Origin: Lachnospiraceae bacterium
GTDB taxonomy: Bacteria > Bacillota_A > Clostridia > Lachnospirales > Lachnospiraceae
NCBI GenBank assembly: GCA_017542725.1
Contig: JAFXWR010000231.1
Coordinates: forward strand, 1-11,776
DNA length: 11,776 bases
Direction: 5' to 3'
In this document: positions 7,183-11,776 of the stretch, in pieces
How the letters are laid out: the number at the start of each line of letters is the position of its first letter
Position numbering within the stretch: position 1 is the first letter of the stretch
Position numbers and translations under genes: made by a program
Notes under the pieces: generated by a model
Told to the model about the DNA's origin: nothing
Databases searched by the model: none
The model's input: the letters and a program-made list of their open reading frames with translations, nothing else

Positions 7183-10100
7183 ATGTACTATAACATAAAT
7201 AGCAATCGAGATTACTTAAAATTGAAAAAGTGTCTTGGAGAAAATCCGAGATCTGTTTTAGTGCGCAATATTTGTGACAATGCAAAGGTTAATTTTGTCG
7301 CAACATTTGCCGATAGGCAAAAACTTGTAGTGCTCCCTGATGAGAGGAGTGCTATTTTATTTTATGAAGATGGTAAGTTTTATGACAAAAATATTTACTA
7401 CTTCGGAGAGAAGGATTTGCTCTTTGCATCTGCAAGCCTTGATGACGAAAAACTTTTAAAAGATAGAACTATAGTTCTAAAAAAACTTTTGAATAAAGAA
7501 AATATAACTTTGATCACGACTATTTCTGCCTGTCTCGAAAAACTTCCTTCACTTGATAATGTGATGGATAGAATTATTAAGCTCTCGCATAATAAAGAGA
7601 TTCCTTATGACGAATTCATTACTAAACTAATCGACTTGGGATATGATAGAGTCGGAGAAGTAGAAGTTCCTGGTGAGTTCGCAGTGAGAGGCGGCATCAT
7701 AGACATATATGAGGTTTCAAATGACGACCCAATCCGTGTAGAATTCGTTGGCGATATAATAGAGAGCATAAGATATTTCAATATTGAAACTAAGAGGTCT
7801 ACGGAGACTATTGAGTCTATAGACATTTTACCGATAGTTGATGATAAAAAGAAAAGTGGAAATACTTTTGTGCTAGATTATTTTTCAAATGATGCCCTTG
7901 TGTTTTTTGATGAGCCAAAGCGACTTAGTGATAGAGTAAATCTCATAATAGATATGCTTAGAGAAAGCTATGAGAGCAGACAGATTATAGAAAAAGACAT
8001 TGACTATGAAGACCAGGATAAGATAAAACCTATAGAACTATTTGATTCTAAATATGTATTCGATAGACTTACTGAAAAGAATTGTATACAGCTTACAAGT
8101 CTTGATGACTCGCCTTATGTAAATGAAGAGAAGTTCAGTTTACAAAAGGGCTCATGGGATTATGATTTTGATTTCATGATGACCACTCCTATATTTGACA
8201 AAAAGGATTATGGAAAGACCAAGGCAGAAATCAAATCATATCTTGCGAGAGGTTTTGCAGGACTTATAGTTTTAAATTCCCACACGAGGGCAGAAAGACT
8301 TGCAAATGAATTGCAGGCTGAAAATATAAAAGCTTACATAACAAATACTCTTGATGAAAAAATAAGTGAAGGTAGCATAGGCATCTATGTTGGGGAGCTT
8401 TCAAGTGGATTTATAGATGAGACTGACAAGTTTTTTATATTTACAGAAAAAGATTTATTTGGCATAGAGCCGGAGAGAAAGAGAAGAATATTAAAGAACA
8501 AACATCGTGACGGCTACGCACCTATTAATGACTTAGGTGAATTGAAACTTGGTGACTATGTAATTCATGAAAATTATGGTGTGGGAATATTTAAAGGTAT
8601 AACTCGTCTTGAAACTGATGACATAGAGAAGGATTATGTGAAGGTCGAGTATGCTGATGGTGGTTTCTTATATGTTCTTGCTACGAAGTTAGAGTCACTT
8701 GAAAGGTTTGCATCAAAAACTGCAAAGGTACCAAAGCTCAATAAACTTGGAAGTAATGATTTCTTGAAGCTAAAAAAGAAAGTTAAAATTGACATATTAG
8801 AAACTGCAAAAGACTTGATAGAACTATATGCGAAGAGACAAGAAGCAAAGGGATATATTTTTAGTAGTGATTCGGTTTGGCAGAGAGAATTTGAAGAGAC
8901 ATTTCCATATATAGAAACTTATGATCAACTACTTGCTATAGAGGCAGTGAAGTCGGACATGCAGTCTGATAAGACTATGGATAGACTCATCTGTGGTGAT
9001 GTGGGATTTGGGAAAACTGAGGTTGCAATTCGTGCAGCATTTAAAGCAGTGCAGGATGGTAAGCAAGTGGCATACCTTGTGCCGACTACAGTTTTATGTA
9101 TGCAACATTTTAGAACTTTCACCGAAAGGTTTTCAAAGTACCCTGTAAGGATTGCATTTTTATCAAGATTTAATACTAAAAAAGAAAACACTTTGATATT
9201 GGACAAACTCAAAAATGGTGATTTGGATATAGTGATAGGTACTCATAGATTGTTGTCACCAGATGTGCAGTTTAAAAATCTCGGGCTTTTGATCATAGAT
9301 GAAGAACAGAGATTTGGAGTTAGTCATAAGGAAAAAATAAAAAGACTCCGTCACAATGTCGACGTGCTCACACTCACTGCTACGCCAATTCCAAGAACTC
9401 TATACATGTCTCTATCGGGCATAAGAGATATGTCTATGCTTACAGAAGCACCACCAGAGAGAATGCCTATAAAAACTTATGTACTTGAGTTCAATGAGGA
9501 ACTTATAAGAGAGGCAGTTAATAGAGAGTTGAAGAGAGACGGGCAGGTGTTTATAGTTCATAATCGTGTGTCTGACATCTATGCATTTGCAGATAAAATT
9601 TCATCGCTCTGCCCTTATGCAAAAGTTGCAGTGGCACATGGTAAACTTAAAGAGGATGAACTTTCTGACACAATGATGGATTTCATAGATAAGAAATTTA
9701 ATGTGCTCGTGACAACGACTATCATAGAAACAGGTCTTGACATACAAAATGCAAATACTTTGATAATAGATAACTCAGAGCAATTCGGTCTGTCGCAGCT
9801 CTATCAGCTTAGAGGCCGTGTAGGTAGAAGTAATAGGACAGCATATGCATTTTTCATGTATAGAAAAAATAAAGAATTGACCGAAGATGAGCTTACAAGA
9901 CTTAAAGCGATAAAAGAAAATACTGCACTCGGCTCTGGACTTAAGATTGCGATGAAGGACCTTGAGATGAGAGGAGCAGGAAACATTTTAGGACTTTCGC
10001 AGAGTGGGCATATTGATGCAGTTGGATACGATTTATATATCAAACTATTAAATGAGGCTGTGAAATATCTAAGAGAAAATAGTGATGATGGCAAAAATGT

Positions 10101-10593
10101 CGATAGTGTAAATGTTGACGATTTTGTAAATGGTTTTGACACTATAGTTGATATTGACATAGATGCATTTATACCAAATACCTATATAGAAGATGAAGAG
10201 ACGAAACTTGATGTGTATAGAAAAATATCTAAGTGCGAGAGAGAAGAAGAATTTGATGAATTGAAAGATGAACTGAAAGATAGATTTGGAAATTTTCCAA
10301 AAGAACTTGAGAACTTAATCTTCATTGCAAAACTCAAGATAAGGGCACACAAGTTCTATGTGACTCACTTAAATATAAAGAGAAAACTTGTGACCATAAC
10401 ATTTGCAGAGCACCATAAGATTGATGGCCAGTCAGTTGTCGACATTGTAAATAAATTCTGTGGAGCAATCAGAGTCATAAATGGTAAGCAAGTGTCACTC
10501 ACATATCGAGCGAATCCAGAGGATAATCCAAGTATCGACAAATCACTTAAGATTGCAGAAAATATCATCAACTCTTTAAAGTTGCAGTCGTAG
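7183..10593 (+). CDS. mfd: Transcription-repair coupling factor Mfd
   Basis: Mfd displaces RNA polymerase stalled at DNA damage and recruits UvrA. At 1136 residues it is full length. The N-terminal UvrB-like region includes RGGIIDIYEV (169-178). The CarD-like RNA polymerase-interacting domain starts at about 453 (LKLGDYVIHENYGVG). The translocase shows Walker A GDVGFGKT (605-612), DEEQ (706-709), TLTATPIPRT (730-739), ETGLDIQNA and QLRGRVGRS (875-883). The C-terminal TRCF/D7 domain spans roughly 990-1120. The start follows pth by 7 nt and has no clear Shine-Dalgarno site. The stop codon TAG (10591-10593) is formed by the first bases of a decayed GTAG repeat, so the last residues may have been set by that insertion. 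Confidence 0.97.
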   Translation: MYYNINSNRDYLKLKKCLGENPRSVLVRNICDNAKVNFVATFADRQKLVVLPDERSAILFYEDGKFYDKNIYYFGEKDLLFASASLDDEKLLKDRTIVLKKLLNKENITLITTISACLEKLPSLDNVMDRIIKLSHNKEIPYDEFITKLIDLGYDRVGEVEVPGEFAVRGGIIDIYEVSNDDPIRVEFVGDIIESIRYFNIETKRSTETIESIDILPIVDDKKKSGNTFVLDYFSNDALVFFDEPKRLSDRVNLIIDMLRESYESRQIIEKDIDYEDQDKIKPIELFDSKYVFDRLTEKNCIQLTSLDDSPYVNEEKFSLQKGSWDYDFDFMMTTPIFDKKDYGKTKAEIKSYLARGFAGLIVLNSHTRAERLANELQAENIKAYITNTLDEKISEGSIGIYVGELSSGFIDETDKFFIFTEKDLFGIEPERKRRILKNKHRDGYAPINDLGELKLGDYVIHENYGVGIFKGITRLETDDIEKDYVKVEYADGGFLYVLATKLESLERFASKTAKVPKLNKLGSNDFLKLKKKVKIDILETAKDLIELYAKRQEAKGYIFSSDSVWQREFEETFPYIETYDQLLAIEAVKSDMQSDKTMDRLICGDVGFGKTEVAIRAAFKAVQDGKQVAYLVPTTVLCMQHFRTFTERFSKYPVRIAFLSRFNTKKENTLILDKLKNGDLDIVIGTHRLLSPDVQFKNLGLLIIDEEQRFGVSHKEKIKRLRHNVDVLTLTATPIPRTLYMSLSGIRDMSMLTEAPPERMPIKTYVLEFNEELIREAVNRELKRDGQVFIVHNRVSDIYAFADKISSLCPYAKVAVAHGKLKEDELSDTMMDFIDKKFNVLVTTTIIETGLDIQNANTLIIDNSEQFGLSQLYQLRGRVGRSNRTAYAFFMYRKNKELTEDELTRLKAIKENTALGSGLKIAMKDLEMRGAGNILGLSQSGHIDAVGYDLYIKLLNEAVKYLRENSDDGKNVDSVNVDDFVNGFDTIVDIDIDAFIPNTYIEDEETKLDVYRKISKCEREEEFDELKDELKDRFGNFPKELENLIFIAKLKIRAHKFYVTHLNIKRKLVTITFAEHHKIDGQSVVDIVNKFCGAIRVINGKQVSLTYRANPEDNPSIDKSLKIAENIINSLKLQS

Positions 10594-10613
10594 GGGCTAA
10601 GCATGCATGTCTG
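10590..10613 (+). repeat. Decayed module B repeat supplying the mfd stop codon
   Basis: GTAGGGGC at 10590-10597 is identical to the first 8 bases of the repeat. The rest keeps only scattered matches (AAGCATGC) and no 3' arm. Its TAG lies in frame with mfd. It sits in the 48-nt gap before the FAD-dependent protein gene, where no clear terminator, promoter or Shine-Dalgarno sequence is visible. Confidence 0.5.
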
Positions 10614-10641
10614 TTTGAATTGCATTTATTATTGATCATCT

Positions 10642-11776
10642 ATGTACAAATTGAATCAGATAAAATTGAATATTTATCATAGCGATGAAGATTTTAAAAA
10701 GAAGATTGCTAAAACAGCTGGTGTGAGTGTAGCCGATATTGATTGGTCTACACTCATTATTTTGCATAAATCCATAGATGCTCGCGACAAAAATAACATC
10801 TTATTTGTCTACAACATCGCCTTTGATTTTGTAGGGGCGAGTTCTACGAGCCCGCAAATTAAGAGGTTAAAAAATAAATTAGAAAAGTATGAACCAGTTA
10901 AATTTAACCCTTATAAATTATGTGAAAAAAATGTAGGGAAAGATAAAATAAATTATGTAGGGGCGAGCACTGCGAGCCCGAAAGTGTTAGCAACTAATGG
11001 AATCAGACCAATTGTAGTAGGCTTCGGTCCAGCTGGTATTTTTGCAAGTTACATTTTTGCACTCAATGGTCTCAAACCAATAACAATTGAACGTGGCAAA
11101 TCTCTCGATGACAGAATTAAAGATGTAGATAAATTTTTCAAGACTATGGAACTAGATGAAGAGTCAAATGTCTGCTTTGGCGAAGGTGGCGCAGGTGCAT
11201 TTTCTGATGGCAAATTAAATACCAATAATAAAGATAAAACTGGTATATATCATTTTATATTAGAAACATTTGTGAAGTTTGGCGCTGATGAGAGAATACT
11301 TTATGAGAATATGCCGCATATCGGAACTGATAAGTTGGTGGGTGTGATTAAAAATATGCGGAATGAAATTATAAAACTTGGTGGGGAGATACACTATAAT
11401 ACTAAGTTAAAGTTTGAAAACGGGCTCGCAAGCTTCGCCCCTACAATTATAAAGGATACACCAATTGTTTTAGCGATTGGAAATAGCAGTAGAGATACTT
11501 TTAGAGAGTTGATTGAGAATGGTTTTGATTTGAAAGCTAAGCCATTTGCAATTGGGTATAGAATTGCACACGGGCAATTACTAATCAATGAAGCGCAGTA
11601 TGGTGGGGCTCGTAAAACTCGCCCTTACATGGGCTCTACAAGCATTCGCCCCTACGAAGATAAATTGGGACCGGCGACTTATAAACTTACTTACGATGTA
11701 GGAAACGGTCACTCGGTTTATAGTTTCTGTATGTGCCCTGGTGGCTATATCATCAATTCGTCAAATTATAAAGGTA
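10642..11776 (+). CDS. FAD-dependent protein, COG2509-type NAD(P)/FAD oxidoreductase, 3' truncated by window edge
   Basis: 378 codons are present and open to the right edge; family members run about 450-530 residues. An N-terminal domain containing HKSIDARDK and LFVYNI is followed by the dinucleotide-binding GFGPAG (127-132) and acidic Glu150 in TIERG. The family core is ESNVCFGEGGAGAFSDGKLN (174-193). Further matches are PHIGTD, LAIGNSSRDTF (277-287; relatives usually read GHSARDTF) and YSFCMCPGG. The substrate is unknown. An in-frame stop at 10633 makes the ATG at 10642 the first possible start, and its opening resembles relatives. Five GC-rich repeat copies are read through in frame: residues 64-71, 106-113, 261-267, 322-329 and 330-338. 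They fall between conserved blocks, so the protein may still be functional. Confidence 0.88.
   Translation, partial: MYKLNQIKLNIYHSDEDFKKKIAKTAGVSVADIDWSTLIILHKSIDARDKNNILFVYNIAFDFVGASSTSPQIKRLKNKLEKYEPVKFNPYKLCEKNVGKDKINYVGASTASPKVLATNGIRPIVVGFGPAGIFASYIFALNGLKPITIERGKSLDDRIKDVDKFFKTMELDEESNVCFGEGGAGAFSDGKLNTNNKDKTGIYHFILETFVKFGADERILYENMPHIGTDKLVGVIKNMRNEIIKLGGEIHYNTKLKFENGLASFAPTIIKDTPIVLAIGNSSRDTFRELIENGFDLKAKPFAIGYRIAHGQLLINEAQYGGARKTRPYMGSTSIRPYEDKLGPATYKLTYDVGNGHSVYSFCMCPGGYIINSSNYKG
10831..10854 (+). repeat. Module B hairpin repeat in the FAD-dependent protein gene (N-terminal copy 1)
   Basis: GTAG foot; arms GGGCGAGT and ACGAGCCC around loop TCT. The inner pairs are G-C and T-A instead of the more common G-C and C-G, a compensatory change that keeps the stem. 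It encodes VGASSTSP. Confidence 0.9.
10957..10980 (+). repeat. Module B hairpin repeat in the FAD-dependent protein gene (N-terminal copy 2)
   Basis: Consensus copy: GTAG foot, arms GGGCGAGC and GCGAGCCC, loop ACT. It encodes VGASTASP about 10 residues before the dinucleotide-binding strand, in the same phase as the copy at 10831. Confidence 0.92.
11421..11444 (-). repeat. Module B hairpin repeat, inverted, in the FAD-dependent protein gene
   Basis: The reverse complement has the GTAG foot and the GGGC/GCCC outer stem with the tandem G-A step. The inner two pairs are disrupted (central AAGCTT instead of GC-loop-GC). Read from the plus strand it encodes GLASFAP. Confidence 0.88.
11605..11655 (-). 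repeat. Two tandem inverted module B repeats in the FAD-dependent protein gene
   Basis: Copy 1 (11605-11628) has foot GTAA on the minus strand, with arms GGGCGAGT and ACGAGCCC around TTT; it repeats the T-A variant seen at 10831. Copy 2 (11630-11655) has the GTAG foot but is 2 nt longer, with an altered centre. Together they encode GARKTRPY and MGSTSIRPY between conserved AQYG and the YKLT region. Confidence 0.85.

Noticed and set aside
9804..10160. Antisense open frame of 118 codons inside mfd
   Set aside because: It lies opposite strongly conserved mfd motifs and has no recognisable protein features; it is a shadow frame.
10933..10940. Extra GTAGGG as another repeat copy
   Set aside because: Only six bases match, with no hairpin arms following; it is consistent with chance.
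10831..10980. Possible CRISPR array formed by repeated 24-mers
   Set aside because: Copies are irregularly spaced, occur in both orientations, lie inside a coding frame, and have no uniform spacers.

Overview
The window is AT-rich and carries a gene set typical of low-GC Bacillota. Arginine is mostly AGA and isoleucine often ATA. The genes are a U32-family protein, YihY/BrkB, RmuC, YigZ/IMPACT, AroC, CapA, Pth, Mfd and a COG2509 FAD-dependent protein. An anaerobic Clostridia or Tissierellia-like bacterium is my best inference; no single gene proves it.

Layout. (1) 2-991, plus strand: the C-terminal part of a DUF3656-type U32 'peptidase', cut by the left edge. (2) 992-2014, minus strand: a six-TM YihY/BrkB protein, convergent with the U32 gene with no gap, whose likely terminator lies inside the U32 coding sequence. 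(3) 2015-2150: a divergent intergenic region holding a head-to-head pair of GC-rich hairpin repeats. (4) 2151-4030: rmuC and yigZ, 2 nt apart. (5) 4031-4266: a 190-nt imperfect inverted repeat with 12-bp perfect terminal inverted repeats and a flanking CTAA duplication, probably a MITE-like element. (6) 4267-10593: aroC, capA, pth and mfd, tightly packed on the plus strand (17-nt overlap, 10-nt gap, 7-nt gap), probably one transcript. (7) 10642 to the right edge: a COG2509 FAD-dependent protein, truncated by the window.

The most striking content is a dispersed family of GC-rich hairpin repeats of 23-24 nt. It has two forms, here called A and B. Both begin with GTAG, followed by two 8-nt arms around a 3-nt loop. 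In A the arms are fully complementary at best; in B the stem contains a tandem G-A mismatch. I find four A copies, eight B copies and one decayed remnant, in both orientations. Most lie inside two protein-coding genes, read in frame and adding short peptides such as VGASTASP or RRGEHREP. One copy separates two cysteines of the U32 cysteine cluster, and another supplies the mfd stop codon. The GTAG foot, the hairpin and the mosaic arrangement resemble REP/BIME sequences mobilised by RAYT (Y1 HUH) transposases, but REPs are normally extragenic. Protein-coding insertions of this kind are better known from Rickettsia palindromic elements. No transposase is present in the window.

The annotated genes are otherwise ordinary housekeeping functions: repair (RmuC, Mfd), translation quality control (Pth), chorismate synthesis (AroC) and envelope-related proteins (YihY, CapA).
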